37,235 bases of DNA, taken from Candidatus Thioglobus sp. (GTDB lineage Bacteria; Pseudomonadota; Gammaproteobacteria; PS1; Pseudothioglobaceae). Shown here piece after piece: positions 17,465 to 27,367 of the stretch (positions are counted from its first letter, which is position 1; each line of letters opens with the position of its first letter). The notes beneath the pieces are model-generated. The model made no database searches. It was not told where the DNA came from and was given only the letters and a program-made list of their open reading frames with translations. The stretch covers positions 1-37,235 of the forward strand of contig VSKZ01000003.1 of the NCBI GenBank assembly GCA_008364125.1. The letters are read 5' to 3'. A program made the translations under genes and the position numbers.

Positions 17465-19931
17465 CGCCGACATCAGCAATATAAGCCAAAATTCAACGAT
17501 TATTTTGGCGAATAATAGGCAAGTATTGGCGTTTAGCCGAACTTGGGGCAGGCAAAATGACAATTGCTCCCTGCCGAATGCTGTTAGTTGGCAGCAATAT
17601 TTGCGTCAAACTTGGCAGGCGCTGGATCCTAATACAACTAAACGCTTGATTTCAAACAAGCTGGGGCGCGCCCTAATCCAGCGTTCGATGCAAAAATTGG
17701 GGCAACTAAAAGTTGACAGTCAACTGCTGAATGAGGTAGTTAAAAATAACGATTATTGCTCTGCGCATTTGATTGATTATGCCCAATTATCACAAAGTAA
17801 TATCAACATTAGCAAGGCATTTGCGGCATGGATGGAAGATTACCAGCAGCGCAAACAACAAAATAATTTGCTCGATATTAACGATTTGCCAGCGCTCATT
17901 TCTCAGCATAGCGATAAACTCGACAAGCCTTATATTTACGGCTTTAAAACCTTAACTCCAACGCAGGAATTGTTGCTCGGCAAAATTGGCTATCAAACGC
18001 TTGATTTTACAGCGACAACTGCTGATAATGACAAGCTGACTTTTGCCAATACTGATGATGAAGTTTTGCAAGCAACCTTATGGGCAAAGGGTTTGCATGA
18101 ACAGCAAGCGGATAGGCAGATTGCTGTGGTTTGCCCAAATTTGAACGCCAATCATCAGCAAATTAAATCTATTTTTGCGCAAGTTTTTGACAATGAGTTG
18201 GTGGAAACTGGGCAAAAATCTTACAATATTTCTTTGGGTTTGGCGCTGACTGATTATCCGCTAATCCGCCACCTGCTTGCTGTTTTGCAGCTTTGTGGAC
18301 AATTGCAAAAAAATCGCATCAGCACCGAAACTTTTAATAGCGTTATCACTTCGCCTTATATTAGCGGGGCGCAAAATGAGCGAGCGCCTCGGTGTCTTTT
18401 GGTAAATCGGGTTTTGTCTTGGGCGCAAACGCATTTTAGCCTTGCCAAATTGCAAAAACATCTGGAAGCAACAAAACAAGCAAGCGCGCTGATTGAAACA
18501 ATTGCCACGCAAAAAACGCCAGCAAAACAGAGCTTGGAACAGTGGCTGAATTTGTTTGATGATTACTTAGAGGCTTTTGGTTTTGCCGGCTCTCGGAGCT
18601 TGTCCAGCACGGAGTTTCAGCTGTTTAATAAATATCAATTGGAGCGTTATGAGCTAAATCAATTGGCGCAATTGGATGAAAAAATCTCGGAATCTGCTGC
18701 ACTTTTTGAGCTGCAAAGTTGGCTTGCGCAAGTGATTTTTCAAGCACAATCTGGCAAAAATCAAATTCAGGTGCTTGGCAGTTTGGAGGCAGAAGGTCTG
18801 GTTTTTGACGATGCTTGGGTGCTGGGAATGAGCGCAGATTTTTTACCAAATACGCTAAATATGCCGCGTTTTATTCCCAGTGATATTGCCCAAAATCACC
18901 AAATTCCGCACAGCAATTTTGCCCTGATTGAAACAGACAGCATAAATACGCTAAATAATTTGAACAGCTTGGCACAGAAGGTGATTTTTTCGTATGCCAA
19001 AACGCATTTTGCCAGCGAGCAGCAATCATCTCCGATGCTAAAATTTGATACTGATGCAATAAAATTTGAGCATCAATTCACTCATCACAAATTGCAAAGT
19101 TTGACTAATGAACGAGCTGTGGCGCTGGTGGACAAGCAAATTAAAAGTGGGGTTGCGGTGCTTAAAAACCAGATGGCTTGCGAGTTTAAGGGTTTTGCTA
19201 TGCGCCTGAAAATTCAATCTTTTGATGAGCCGCATATTGGACTTAGCAGGATGGAGCAAGGCAGTATTGTGCATTCTGCTTTACAATATTTGTATGAACA
19301 AATCAGCACAAAAGAGGCTCTGTTGGCGCTGAATGATGCCGATTTGGAAGCGCTGATTGAGCAAAAAATCGCGCAAGCTTTACACTATTATCCGAGCTCT
19401 GGTTTTAAGAAAAATGAGCAACAAAGAGTGGCAAAAATCATCCATAATTTTATGCAAATTGACCGACAACGAGAGGATTTTTTGGTGCTTACTACTGAAG
19501 AAAAAATCGATGCTGATATTGGCGGATTGCAATTTGAAGTGAAGCTTGATAGGTTGGATGAAATGGGGAATGGCGACCGGATTATTTTTGATTATAAAAC
19601 TGGCAATAGCAGTAAAAATGATTGGTGTGGGGCAATAATTAAAGAACCACAATTGCCAATTTATGCGATAAACAAGGCGGCGCAGGGGGTGGCTTTTATT
19701 CAGCTAAATGCCGACAAAATCAGCATTAAGGGTTTGGCAAAAAATCAGGATTCATTGCCCAAACAGCGTCCGCATAAAGAGTGTTTGCAATGGGATGAGC
19801 AAATTGAGTTATGGCACAAATTATTGCAAACTGCCAGCGTGGATTTTCAGGCAGGATGCGCAGCGGTAGCACCGAATAAAGGCGCTTGCGATTATTGCGA
19901 TTTTGATAGTTTATGTCGAGTCAATAAATAG
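17454..19931 (+). CDS. AddB-like PD-(D/E)XK nuclease with degenerate helicase domain and Fe-S cysteines
   Basis: An 825-residue protein of the family often named probable DNA repair protein. The N-terminal two thirds resemble the inactive helicase half of AddB: I see no Walker A motif, but [11 protein letters not shown] and [22 protein letters not shown] look like helicase remnants. The C-terminal RecB-type nuclease has Asp699 (KLDRLDE), Asp713 and Lys715 (FDYKTG) and a [14 protein letters not shown] helix. Cys576 with Cys812, Cys815 and Cys821 has the AddB pattern for a [4Fe-4S] cluster. The ATG at 17454 overlaps engB by 11 bases; a TTG at 17448 is the alternative. Such proteins usually have a UvrD/AddA-type helicase next to them; none is in the window. 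Confidence 0.85.
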   Translation: MWINADISNISQNSTIILANNRQVLAFSRTWGRQNDNCSLPNAVSWQQYLRQTWQALDPNTTKRLISNKLGRALIQRSMQKLGQLKVDSQLLNEVVKNNDYCSAHLIDYAQLSQSNINISKAFAAWMEDYQQRKQQNNLLDINDLPALISQHSDKLDKPYIYGFKTLTPTQELLLGKIGYQTLDFTATTADNDKLTFANTDDEVLQATLWAKGLHEQQADRQIAVVCPNLNANHQQIKSIFAQVFDNELVETGQKSYNISLGLALTDYPLIRHLLAVLQLCGQLQKNRISTETFNSVITSPYISGAQNERAPRCLLVNRVLSWAQTHFSLAKLQKHLEATKQASALIETIATQKTPAKQSLEQWLNLFDDYLEAFGFAGSRSLSSTEFQLFNKYQLERYELNQLAQLDEKISESAALFELQSWLAQVIFQAQSGKNQIQVLGSLEAEGLVFDDAWVLGMSADFLPNTLNMPRFIPSDIAQNHQIPHSNFALIETDSINTLNNLNSLAQKVIFSYAKTHFASEQQSSPMLKFDTDAIKFEHQFTHHKLQSLTNERAVALVDKQIKSGVAVLKNQMACEFKGFAMRLKIQSFDEPHIGLSRMEQGSIVHSALQYLYEQISTKEALLALNDADLEALIEQKIAQALHYYPSSGFKKNEQQRVAKIIHNFMQIDRQREDFLVLTTEEKIDADIGGLQFEVKLDRLDEMGNGDRIIFDYKTGNSSKNDWCGAIIKEPQLPIYAINKAAQGVAFIQLNADKISIKGLAKNQDSLPKQRPHKECLQWDEQIELWHKLLQTASVDFQAGCAAVAPNKGACDYCDFDSLCRVNK

Positions 19932-20993
19932 TTTTATTAAGCGAATTTTTTCTATTTTAATGGCAGCGGCTATGTCGGTTTTGTCCAACTTTGCCACATC
20001 AATTGCTGCCAGCGTGGATGTCAATTTGCTGATATTTTGCACATCAACACCAAGCACTTCAAAGGTTTGTAATAATTCAGCAAAGCGATTTTTGCGTCTT
20101 ATGGCATCGGTTTTGGCAAAAAATTGTAATATTTCTGCGTCATTTTGCTGGCTAAATTTTTGTGCAAATTGGTAATATTGATTGGTTAATTGCGCCAATT
20201 CTTGGTATTTTTTTGGGCATTTGAGGCGCTGGCAAAGCTGACCGATTAACTCAAAGTTTTCGTCTTTGAGCCAAATGGCAAATCGTATTTTGGCGCTGTC
20301 TGTGGGCATATTATCCAGCTTTTCAAAGGAGTTTTGATGGCGCTCATTTTCATAGCTTTTGAGTGGGAAAAACACTTTTTCATAAGCCCCACAAGCCGTT
20401 AACACCTTGAAAAATGCCGATGGGGTGTTGACAGATAATGCACGGCTTAATTCTTTGAAAATCCGCTCTGCTGTGAGCGCATCAACTTCGCCAGATGTCA
20501 CCATATTTTGCATCAATTTGTGCGTTGAGTGTGCCACTTTGAAGCCAAATTTTTTAAATTGTGCGGCAAAGCGTGCCACGCGTAAAACGCGAACTGGGTC
20601 TTCGCTAAAAGCTGGGGAGATGTGTTTGAGCAAGCCATTTTCTATATCTGCCCTGCCGTTAAATGGGTCAAATAATTCGCCATCGCGTTCGGCAATAGCG
20701 TTGATGCTGATGTCACGGCGGGATAAATCTTGTTCCAAAGTAACACTTTTGCCACTGTCAAATTCAAAGCCATTATAACCTTTGCCAACTTTGCGCTCAA
20801 TTCTGGCAAGGGCATATTCTTCTTTGCTTTCTGGGTGCAAGAATACTGGGAAATCTTTGCCCACTTTTTGATAGCCTAAATTCAGCATTTCGGCTGTTGA
20901 TGAGCCGACTATTAGCCAATCTTTTTCGGTGTTGTTATCGGCAATTCCAAGTAATTTATCACGCACAGCGCCACCGACTAAATATTTTTTCAT
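19911..20993 (-). CDS. cca: CCA-adding tRNA nucleotidyltransferase without intact HD domain
   Basis: Adds or repairs the 3' CCA of tRNAs with CTP and ATP. The N-terminal catalytic region is intact: MKKYLVGGAVRDKLLG, KDWLIVG, the LSRRDISINAIA motif and EDPVRVLRVARF, closely like E. coli Cca. The 360 residues compare with 412 in E. coli. The region of the E. coli HD phosphohydrolase motif (LCHDLGKG) reads AIWLKDENF here and has no His-Asp pair. The ATG at 20993 is the family start; an upstream extension of 38 residues is rejected. The 3' end overlaps the AddB-like gene by 21 bases. All three tRNAs in the window encode CCA, so the enzyme probably serves repair. Confidence 0.95.
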   Translation of the reverse strand: MKKYLVGGAVRDKLLGIADNNTEKDWLIVGSSTAEMLNLGYQKVGKDFPVFLHPESKEEYALARIERKVGKGYNGFEFDSGKSVTLEQDLSRRDISINAIAERDGELFDPFNGRADIENGLLKHISPAFSEDPVRVLRVARFAAQFKKFGFKVAHSTHKLMQNMVTSGEVDALTAERIFKELSRALSVNTPSAFFKVLTACGAYEKVFFPLKSYENERHQNSFEKLDNMPTDSAKIRFAIWLKDENFELIGQLCQRLKCPKKYQELAQLTNQYYQFAQKFSQQNDAEILQFFAKTDAIRRKNRFAELLQTFEVLGVDVQNISKLTSTLAAIDVAKLDKTDIAAAIKIEKIRLIKLFIDST

Positions 20994-21002
20994 AATTTTT
21001 GT

Positions 21003-21008
21003 ATTATA
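21003..21008 (-). promoter_or_regulatory. Possible -10 box for cca
   Basis: TATAAT on the minus strand lies ten bases before the cca ATG. Use of this box would leave a leader of only a few bases. No good -35 partner is seen, and a TATTAT further upstream is an alternative. Confidence 0.3.
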
Positions 21009-21014
21009 AAGTCC

Positions 21015-21042
21015 GTTAAATAAAGCAATATTTGCATATAAT
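21015..21042 (+). promoter_or_regulatory. Probable promoter of mpl
   Basis: TATAAT at 21037-21042 with a weak GTTAAA at 21015-21020 (16-base spacer) stands about 30 bases before the mpl start. Confidence 0.45.
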
Positions 21043-21073
21043 ACACGATTAGACTTATTCATAGAGGATGCAA

Positions 21074-22378
21074 ATGCACATTCATATTCTCGGCATTGCC
21101 GGAACATTTATGGGTTCATTGGCGCTGATTGCCAAGGGGCTTGGACATCAGATTAGCGGGCAGGATGAGGGGGTTTATCCGCCGATGAGCACGCAATTAG
21201 ATGAACAAAATATCAATTATAGCAATGGCTATTTGCTGCAAGATTTACCCAAAGCTGATATTTATATTATCGGTAATGCCTTGTCTCGTGGCAATATTTG
21301 TGTTGAGGAAATCTTGCATAATCAATGGGCTTACACCTCTGGGGCGCAATGGTTGAGCGAAAATGTATTGCAAAATAAATGGGTGCTTGCTGTTGCTGGA
21401 ACGCATGGAAAAACCACTACTGCCAGTATGTTGGCATGGATTTTGCAACAGGCTGGTTTAAATCCGAGCTTTTTGATTGGCGGCGTGGCAGATAATTTTG
21501 GCATTTCGTCAAGGCTGACTGACTCGGATTTTTTTGTCATTGAGGCTGATGAATACGACAGCGCTTTTTTTGATAAACGCTCAAAATTTGTGCATTATCA
21601 TCCTAAAACTTTACTGATTAATAATCTTGAATTTGACCATGGTGATATTTTTGATTCTATTAAAGATATTCAAAAACAGTTTCATCATTTACTACGAATT
21701 GTGCCTGATAATGGTCTGGTTATTTATCCGCCAGATAATCAAAATATTGAACAAGTGCTTGCTATGGGAGTATATTCGGCTAAACAAATGCTTCCTGCTG
21801 CTGAGATTTCGCTCAGTGAAAAAGGCACAACTTTTACTTGCAAAGATGGGTCGGTGGATTGGAATTTGCTCGGCGCACATAATATGCAAAATGGGCTGGG
21901 GGCTATTTATGCCGCTGCGCATATTGGCATAAATTTTGCCACAGCAAGCGCTGCACTTGGCACTTTTGCTGGGGTTAAGCGCCGTTTGGAAGTCAAATAT
22001 CAGTCTGCGTATATTACGCTATATGACGATTTTGCCCACCACCCTACTGCCATTAAGACCACGCTGGCAGGGCTACGCAATAAGATTGGCACTGAGGAAA
22101 TTATCGCTATTTTAGAGCTGCGTTCTAATACGATGAAATCTGGTGTGCATCAGCAAACTTTGGCTAAATCTTTGAGTGACGCTGACAGAGTGTTGGTTTT
22201 GCGCCCAGAAAATCAAGATTGGGATATTGATGCAGCGTTTGCTAAGGGCAATTTATTTGCCTCTGTTGATGCTATTGTAACGGAGTTAAAACAGATAAAA
22301 CAAGGGCATTTTGTGGTAATGTCAAATGGTGATTTTGGTGGTATTTTTAATAAAATTATCAAGCAGTTGAAAGGTTAA
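21074..22378 (+). CDS. mpl: UDP-MurNAc:L-Ala-gamma-D-Glu-meso-DAP ligase, murein recycling
   Basis: Joins the recycled tripeptide L-Ala-D-Glu-meso-diaminopimelate to UDP-N-acetylmuramic acid, which saves peptidoglycan fragments. The 434-residue protein is a Mur ligase: an N-terminal Rossmann-like domain (HILGIAGTFMG, VYPPMST), the P-loop GTHGKTTT (109-116), FFVIEADEYDSAFFDKRSKFVHY, NNLEFDH, and the C-terminal YDDFAHHPTAI. The match to E. coli Mpl (457 aa) is strong throughout. Two ATG codons lie close together; the one at 21074 is six bases after AGAGG, while the one at 21068 touches it, so 21074 is chosen. It overlaps the YqeY gene end by four bases. Confidence 0.96.
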   Translation: MHIHILGIAGTFMGSLALIAKGLGHQISGQDEGVYPPMSTQLDEQNINYSNGYLLQDLPKADIYIIGNALSRGNICVEEILHNQWAYTSGAQWLSENVLQNKWVLAVAGTHGKTTTASMLAWILQQAGLNPSFLIGGVADNFGISSRLTDSDFFVIEADEYDSAFFDKRSKFVHYHPKTLLINNLEFDHGDIFDSIKDIQKQFHHLLRIVPDNGLVIYPPDNQNIEQVLAMGVYSAKQMLPAAEISLSEKGTTFTCKDGSVDWNLLGAHNMQNGLGAIYAAAHIGINFATASAALGTFAGVKRRLEVKYQSAYITLYDDFAHHPTAIKTTLAGLRNKIGTEEIIAILELRSNTMKSGVHQQTLAKSLSDADRVLVLRPENQDWDIDAAFAKGNLFASVDAIVTELKQIKQGHFVVMSNGDFGGIFNKIIKQLKG

Positions 22379-22821
22379 GAAAGCTTGGATTTGATAGTCG
22401 CTGAGACTAATCCCATATCGGCTTTGCCTGATAATTGAGACTTCAACATTCCCATCAGTTTGCCTATATCTGCCATAGAATTTGCGCCGCTGCTGGAAAT
22501 TGCCTCGTCAACGGCGCTGGCAATTTCATCCGCTGACATTTGCGCGGGCATATAGTTATTAATAATATTCAGCTCTGCTTGTTCGATTGCCACTAAATCG
22601 CTACGATTTGCTTGCTCAAATTGAACGATGGAATCTTTGCGCTGTTTGAGCATTTTTTGAATAACTGTCAATATTTGCACATCATCAAGCTCAATGCGTT
22701 CGTCTATTTCTCTTTGTTTGATAGCGCCTAAAATCATCCGCACGGCTTTAAGTGCGTCTTTATCTTTGGCTTTCATTGCCGTTTTCATATCGGCAATAAT
22801 GCGTTGTTTTAGCTCAGACAT
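22375..22821 (-). CDS. yqeY: GatB/YqeY domain protein
   Basis: A 148-residue YqeY-family protein, related to the tail domain of the GatB/GatE amidotransferase subunits that contacts tRNA. The start MSELKQRIIADMKTAMKAKDK, the LKAVRMILGAIKQREID region, the FEQANRSDLVAIEQAEL motif and the MGMLKSQLSGKADMGLVS end are typical. The function of the free protein is not established. It lies 14 bases after rpsU; the rpsU-yqeY pair is common in bacteria. The ATG at 22821 is the family start and a longer frame into rpsU is rejected. Confidence 0.93.
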   Translation of the reverse strand: MSELKQRIIADMKTAMKAKDKDALKAVRMILGAIKQREIDERIELDDVQILTVIQKMLKQRKDSIVQFEQANRSDLVAIEQAELNIINNYMPAQMSADEIASAVDEAISSSGANSMADIGKLMGMLKSQLSGKADMGLVSATIKSKLS

Positions 22822-22835
22822 AGTGCCAGCTTGGC

Positions 22836-23051
22836 TTAATACATTCGTTTGCGGTGAATGCGATTTTTTGCTATTTCTTTGTGAGTGCGTTTGACGGCTG
22901 CCGCTTTCATCCGCTTGTTGACCCATGTGGCTTTTTCGTAGAATTCTTTTTTGCGCACATCGGTAATCACACCAGCGCGGTCGCAAGTGCGGCGGAAGCG
23001 TCTTAGGGCAATATCAAATGGTTCGTTCTCTCTGACTTTAATTGAGGGCAT
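22836..23051 (-). CDS. rpsU: 30S ribosomal protein S21
   Basis: Small basic protein of the 30S platform that helps mRNA base pairing with the 16S 3' end. The 71 residues match E. coli S21 in length and order ([21 protein letters not shown], then RREF-like KKEFYEKAT and the basic tail). In E. coli rpsU leads the rpsU-dnaG-rpoD operon. Here it stands 11 bases behind rplQ and is followed by yqeY. Confidence 0.98.
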   Translation of the reverse strand: MPSIKVRENEPFDIALRRFRRTCDRAGVITDVRKKEFYEKATWVNKRMKAAAVKRTHKEIAKNRIHRKRMY

Positions 23052-23062
23052 ATTGGTTTCCT

Positions 23063-23458
23063 TTATAAATCTGTGGTTTCTTCGGCAACACTGTCGGTGC
23101 TGTCAAAATCAACTAATTGAACAATCGCCATTGGCGCTTTATCACCAGTGCGAAAACCGTCTTTAAGAATGCGGGTATAACCACCAGCACGGCTTTGGTA
23201 GAATGGGCCTAATTGGGTAAATAGCTTGGCAACCATCGCATCATCACGCAATCTTGCAAATGCGCGGCGGCGATTGGCAACACTATCGGTTTTAGCTTTG
23301 GTGATTAGCGGCTCAACAACACGGCGTAGCTCTTTGGCTTTTGGCAATGTTGTTCTGATGGTTTCATGCAAAAACAGTGAATTTGCCATATTCTTAAACA
23401 TCGCCTTGCGGTGAGAAGAATTGCGGTTTAATTGTCTTCCTGACTTTCTGTGTCTCAT
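23063..23458 (-). CDS. rplQ: 50S ribosomal protein L17
   Basis: Binds 23S rRNA near the exit tunnel. The 131 residues begin [20 protein letters not shown] and have the family [29 protein letters not shown] core. The C-terminal 15 residues are acidic ([15 protein letters not shown]) and vary between species. It is the last classical gene of the alpha operon, nine bases behind rpoA. Confidence 0.98.
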   Translation of the reverse strand: MRHRKSGRQLNRNSSHRKAMFKNMANSLFLHETIRTTLPKAKELRRVVEPLITKAKTDSVANRRRAFARLRDDAMVAKLFTQLGPFYQSRAGGYTRILKDGFRTGDKAPMAIVQLVDFDSTDSVAEETTDL

Positions 23459-23467
23459 TATTTTTCC

Positions 23468-24448
23468 TTATTCGCTCATTAAATCAACTGGCGGCCAATT
23501 TTCGATGGCAGTGCCTAATTCTAAGTTTTTGTCGGTTAATACTTCTTTAATTTCATTTAATGATTTACGCCCTAAATTAGGGGTTCTAAGCAAGTCTTGC
23601 TCAGATTTTTGAATGAGATCGCCGATGTAGTAAATTTGCTCTGCTTTGAGACAATTTGCGCTGCGAACGGTTAATTCTAATTCGTCTACCGCTGCTAATA
23701 ATTGTGGATCAAAATCGTCTGAAGTAGGTAGGGCTTCTTGCTCTTCAACTAATTCCAATTCAACAAATGAAGATAATTGGTCTTGCAGGATTGTAGCTGC
23801 GCGCTTGATGGCTTCTTCGGCATTTACCGAGCCATTAGTTTCCATTTCAATATTGAGTTTGTCGAGATTTACTTTTTGTCCAACACGAGCAGCATCAACG
23901 GTGAAACTGACGCGTTTGATTGGTGAAAAGCTGGCATCTAATTGCATACCGCCGATGGCTGAGGCATCTTCATCACGGGCAACTGCGGAATCATAGCCGA
24001 TGCCAGTGCCGATTTTCAGAGTCATATTAATATGTCCGCCAGCATTGACTGTGGCAATTACTTTATCTTTGTTAAACACTTGAACATCAATACCATTTGC
24101 CTCAATATCGGCCACTGTGATTGCGCAAGGGCCTTTTTTGTCGATGACAACTTGCGCTGAATTTGAGGCACTGAGTGCCACGGAAACTTCTTTGAGGTTT
24201 AGCAAAATATCCAGCACATCTTCTTGCACGCCATCAATGGTTGAAAACTCGTGCATCACCCCTTCAATTGCTACTTCTGTAATTGCCGAGCCCACCATCG
24301 AAGACAGCAAAGTTCTTCTCAATGCGTTACCGAGTGTGTGTCCAAAGCCTTTTTCTAAAGGCTCAAGAATAATTCGATATTGATTATTCGCCGTTTCTGT
24401 TAATTCTGCTAACTTTGGTTTTAAAAAATCTCTTGCGCTTCCTTGCAT
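23468..24448 (-). CDS. rpoA: RNA polymerase alpha subunit
   Basis: Forms the dimer platform for RNA polymerase assembly and contacts promoter UP elements and activators. The 326 residues compare with 329 in E. coli. The N-terminal domain has [23 protein letters not shown]; the C-terminal domain has [20 protein letters not shown] and [16 protein letters not shown], which carry the DNA-binding arginine, asparagine and lysine residues. The ATG at 24448 fits the family start MQGS; an upstream ATG at 24478 would overlap rpsD and is rejected. Confidence 0.98.
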   Translation of the reverse strand: MQGSARDFLKPKLAELTETANNQYRIILEPLEKGFGHTLGNALRRTLLSSMVGSAITEVAIEGVMHEFSTIDGVQEDVLDILLNLKEVSVALSASNSAQVVIDKKGPCAITVADIEANGIDVQVFNKDKVIATVNAGGHINMTLKIGTGIGYDSAVARDEDASAIGGMQLDASFSPIKRVSFTVDAARVGQKVNLDKLNIEMETNGSVNAEEAIKRAATILQDQLSSFVELELVEEQEALPTSDDFDPQLLAAVDELELTVRSANCLKAEQIYYIGDLIQKSEQDLLRTPNLGRKSLNEIKEVLTDKNLELGTAIENWPPVDLMSE

Positions 24449-24458
24449 AATATTTCCT

Positions 24459-25085
24459 TTATTTTGAATATAATTCAACGATTAAATGCTCAGCAATATC
24501 AGAATATAACTCATCTCTTGCTGGAACATTTTTAAATACACCTTTTAGTGTTTTTGTATCTACATCAACCCATTCCGACTGCTCACCTTGTGCGGCAAGT
24601 TCTAATGCTAATTGGATGCGACCTTGTTTTTTGGATTTTTCTCTAATGGCAATTTCGTCATTTGCACTCACTTGATAAGAGGGAATATTGACGACCGAGC
24701 CGTTAACTAATATGGATTTATGCGCAACTAATTGTCTGGATTCAGATCGGGTTGAGCCAAAACCCATACGATAAACAACATTATCAAGGCGGCATTCTAA
24801 TAGGCTTAATAAATTCTCACCAGTTGAGCCTTTCTTTTGTGAGGCTTTTTTATAGTAGGAATGAAATTGTTTTTCTAAGATGCCATAAATGCGCCGCACT
24901 TTTTGCTTTTCGCGTAGTTGCAAACCGTATTCTGTGCCTTTTTGTTGGCGCGCATTTGCTCCGTGCATTCCCGGCAATTGCGATACTTTGCATTTGGAAT
25001 CTAATGATCTGATGCCACTTTTTAGAAATAAGTCTGTGCCTTCACGGCGTGCTAATTTACAAGTGGGTCCGGTATATCTAGCCAT
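24459..25085 (-). CDS. rpsD: 30S ribosomal protein S4
   Basis: Primary 16S rRNA-binding protein that starts 30S assembly; in E. coli it also represses its own alpha operon. The 208 residues are complete: [23 protein letters not shown], the [18 protein letters not shown] segment and the S4-domain RNA-binding [20 protein letters not shown]. It lies nine bases behind rpsK and ten before rpoA. Confidence 0.98.
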   Translation of the reverse strand: MARYTGPTCKLARREGTDLFLKSGIRSLDSKCKVSQLPGMHGANARQQKGTEYGLQLREKQKVRRIYGILEKQFHSYYKKASQKKGSTGENLLSLLECRLDNVVYRMGFGSTRSESRQLVAHKSILVNGSVVNIPSYQVSANDEIAIREKSKKQGRIQLALELAAQGEQSEWVDVDTKTLKGVFKNVPARDELYSDIAEHLIVELYSK

Positions 25086-25094
25086 AATTTATCC

Positions 25095-25478
25095 TTATAC
25101 TCTGCGTTTTTTAGATGGACGACAACCGTTGTGAGGGATTGGCGTAACATCTGTGATTGATTGAATTTTCAAACCTTGGGCGTTGAGGCCTCGGATGGCT
25201 GAATCTCTGCCCGGCCCTGGGCCTTTGACCCGAACATCTAAATTTTTCATCCCAAAAGATAGGGCTTTTTCGCCACAATTTCCAGCAGCGACCTGTGCGG
25301 CAAATGGAGTTGATTTTCTTGAACCTCTATAACCAGAGCCGCCAGAAGTTGCCCAGCAGACTGCATTGCCGTGGCGGTCGGTAATCATAACGATAGTATT
25401 ATTGAATGTTGCGTTAATATGCGCAATACCGTCAGTAACGACTTTTTTAGATTTTTTCTTGGTTGGAGCTTGTGCCAT
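25095..25478 (-). CDS. rpsK: 30S ribosomal protein S11
   Basis: Platform protein next to the mRNA exit site. The 127 residues have the Lys-rich start and the conserved [22 protein letters not shown], the [17 protein letters not shown] and the [15 protein letters not shown] stretches, ending [18 protein letters not shown]. Alpha operon, 15 bases after rpsM. Confidence 0.98.
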   Translation of the reverse strand: MAQAPTKKKSKKVVTDGIAHINATFNNTIVMITDRHGNAVCWATSGGSGYRGSRKSTPFAAQVAAGNCGEKALSFGMKNLDVRVKGPGPGRDSAIRGLNAQGLKIQSITDVTPIPHNGCRPSKKRRV

Positions 25479-25493
25479 AGTTTGTTCCTATAA

Positions 25494-25847
25494 TTATTTG
25501 ATTAAACGCCGTGGTCCCTTGCGAGTTCTGGCGTTGGTTTTTGTTCTTTGACCGCGAAGTGGCAATGATTTGCGATGACGAATGCCGCGGTAGCAGCCTA
25601 AATCTCTTAGGCGTTTGATGTCCATTGCGATTTGACGGCGCAAGTCACCTTCTATTTCAAACTTGGCAACTTCCAAGCGTATTAGCTCTAATTGATCTTC
25701 AACCAAATCTGCTACTTTAGTGGTCTCATCCATCTTAATCGCCTTACAAATTGCCTTTGCACGCGTAGTGCCAATGCCGAAGATTGATTGTAAGCCAATA
25801 ACAATATGCTTATTTGTTGGAACATTTATTCCCGCTATTCTTGCCAT
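25494..25847 (-). CDS. rpsM: 30S ribosomal protein S13
   Basis: 30S head protein that forms bridges to the 50S subunit and touches the P-site tRNA. The 117 residues start [20 protein letters not shown] and end with the basic tail [10 protein letters not shown]. First gene of the alpha operon, about 40 bases after the predicted transcription start at the promoter 25895-25924. Confidence 0.98.
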   Translation of the reverse strand: MARIAGINVPTNKHIVIGLQSIFGIGTTRAKAICKAIKMDETTKVADLVEDQLELIRLEVAKFEIEGDLRRQIAMDIKRLRDLGCYRGIRHRKSLPLRGQRTKTNARTRKGPRRLIK

Positions 25848-25894
25848 TTATTCTGTCCTATTCTAATGCTTTGTTAAAATTTGCAAAGCCAGTA

Positions 25895-25924
25895 ATTATA
25901 CCTTGCTTGCCTTGCTTTTGTCAA
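25895..25924 (-). promoter_or_regulatory. Consensus promoter of the alpha operon, with a short leader hairpin
   Basis: On the minus strand the boxes are exact, TTGACA (25919-25924) and TATAAT (25895-25900), with an 18-base spacer. The start would be near 25888. GCTTTG and CAAAGC (25868-25873 and 25884-25889) then form a small hairpin with a ten-base loop at the 5' end of the message. The leader before rpsM is only about 40 bases. Confidence 0.85.
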
Positions 25925-25931
25925 TGCTCAA

Positions 25932-26045
25932 TTAACCTTGTCTTTGCTTGTGCCGAGGCTCTTTACAAATGACACGAATTACGCCGTGACGCTTAATAAT
26001 TTTGCAATTATTGCAAATTTTCTTAACTGATGCCCTTACTTTCAT
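25932..26045 (-). CDS. rpmJ: 50S ribosomal protein L36
   Basis: Smallest 50S protein, 37 residues ([20 protein letters not shown] at the start, RHKQRQG at the end). The zinc-binding set CNNC, a third Cys and the His near the end are all present, so this is the zinc-containing form. It lies 23 bases after secY, the same place as in the E. coli spc operon, and just before the alpha promoter. Confidence 0.96.
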   Translation of the reverse strand: MKVRASVKKICNNCKIIKRHGVIRVICKEPRHKQRQG

Positions 26046-26068
26046 AATATTCGTCCTTTAATTTAAGC

Positions 26069-27364
26069 TTAATTTAAACCTGATTTTCGCATTAATGATT
26101 CATACTGATTAGACATTAAATGTGATTGTGCTTGGGAAATAAAATCCATCACCACCACAACGATAATTAGCAAACTGGTGCCGCCAAAATAAAATGGCAC
26201 ATTCCAATACAAAATCAAAAATTCTGGCAACAAACAAACCGCAGTGATATAAACCGCACCAGAGGCTGTAAGGCGTGATGTTACGGCATCGATGTATTCT
26301 GCTGAATGTTTGCCGGGGCGAATGCCTGGTATAAAGCCACCAGATTTGCGTAGATTATCAGCCATATCTTTGGAATCGAAAGTTAGCGCTGTGTAGAAAA
26401 ATGTAAAAAACACAATTGCCAAACCATAAAACATAACATACAAAGGCTGTCCCGGAGAGAAACCAGCAGTAAAACTAGCCAGCCATTCCCAGCCTTCTGA
26501 TTGTGAAAACCAGCCGCCTAATGTTGCTGGAAATAGAATAATTGAAGAGGCGAAAATTGGTGGAATTACGCCGGCCATATTAATTTTAAGCGGTAAATAT
26601 GAGCTTTGTCCGCCGACCATATTGCGCCCTTGTTGGCGTTTGGCATAATTCACCATAATGCGCCGCTGCCCTCGTTCCATAAACACCACAAATGCTGTTA
26701 CCAGCAAGGTCATTGCCAATAATATTACTACTAAAATAACGGCCAATTCACCAGTGGAAACTAATGAGAAAGTTGATCCTAATGCTGATGGCAGGCCTGA
26801 AACAATACCGGCAAAAATAATCATTGAGATACCGTTGCCGATGCCTTTTTCAGTGATTTGTTCACCCAGCCACATCAAAAATAGCGTGCCGGTGGTGAGC
26901 GTTACCACGGTTACCAAGCTGAAAACAAAGCCTACATTGGTTACCAAAGCTACGCCGCCAGCGCTTTGTGATTGCAAGGCAATGGATATGCCATACGATT
27001 GGAACACTGCCAGAAACACTGTGCCTAAGCGGGTGTATTGGGTGATTTTGCGTTTGCCGGTTTCACCTTCTTTTTTCAATTGTTCCAACTTCGGCACTAC
27101 TGATGCCATCAATTGGATGATAATAGATGCTGAAATGTAGGGCATAATTCCGAGCGTAAAGATGGACAATCGCTCTAATGCGCCGCCAGAAAACATATTA
27201 AACATATCCAAAATCGTGCCTTGTTGATCTTGCACCAGTGATGCCAATGCGGTTGACGAAATAAATGGGATGGTGATATGCGTGCCTAATCTAAAAACGA
27301 TTAGCGCTCCCATCAAAAAGAATATACGCCTTAATAAGTCTTGAGAAAATGCTGGCTGGCTCAT
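26069..27364 (-). CDS. secY: Protein translocase subunit SecY
   Basis: Central channel of the Sec translocon in the inner membrane. The 431-residue protein has about ten hydrophobic segments, compared with 443 residues in E. coli. Family stretches are [27 protein letters not shown], the cytoplasmic loop [37 protein letters not shown] and [15 protein letters not shown]. It starts three bases after rplO and is the only membrane protein of the spc operon. Confidence 0.98.
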   Translation of the reverse strand: MSQPAFSQDLLRRIFFLMGALIVFRLGTHITIPFISSTALASLVQDQQGTILDMFNMFSGGALERLSIFTLGIMPYISASIIIQLMASVVPKLEQLKKEGETGKRKITQYTRLGTVFLAVFQSYGISIALQSQSAGGVALVTNVGFVFSLVTVVTLTTGTLFLMWLGEQITEKGIGNGISMIIFAGIVSGLPSALGSTFSLVSTGELAVILVVILLAMTLLVTAFVVFMERGQRRIMVNYAKRQQGRNMVGGQSSYLPLKINMAGVIPPIFASSIILFPATLGGWFSQSEGWEWLASFTAGFSPGQPLYVMFYGLAIVFFTFFYTALTFDSKDMADNLRKSGGFIPGIRPGKHSAEYIDAVTSRLTASGAVYITAVCLLPEFLILYWNVPFYFGGTSLLIIVVVVMDFISQAQSHLMSNQYESLMRKSGLN

Positions 27365-27367
27365 AAA

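Noticed and set aside
20994-21107. A 38-residue upstream extension of the cca frame
   Set aside because: It would run into mpl, and MKKYLVGGAVRD at 20993 is the known family start.
22822-22986. An upstream extension of the YqeY frame across rpsU
   Set aside because: It would overlap the S21 gene in another frame; the ATG at 22821 fits the family N-terminus.
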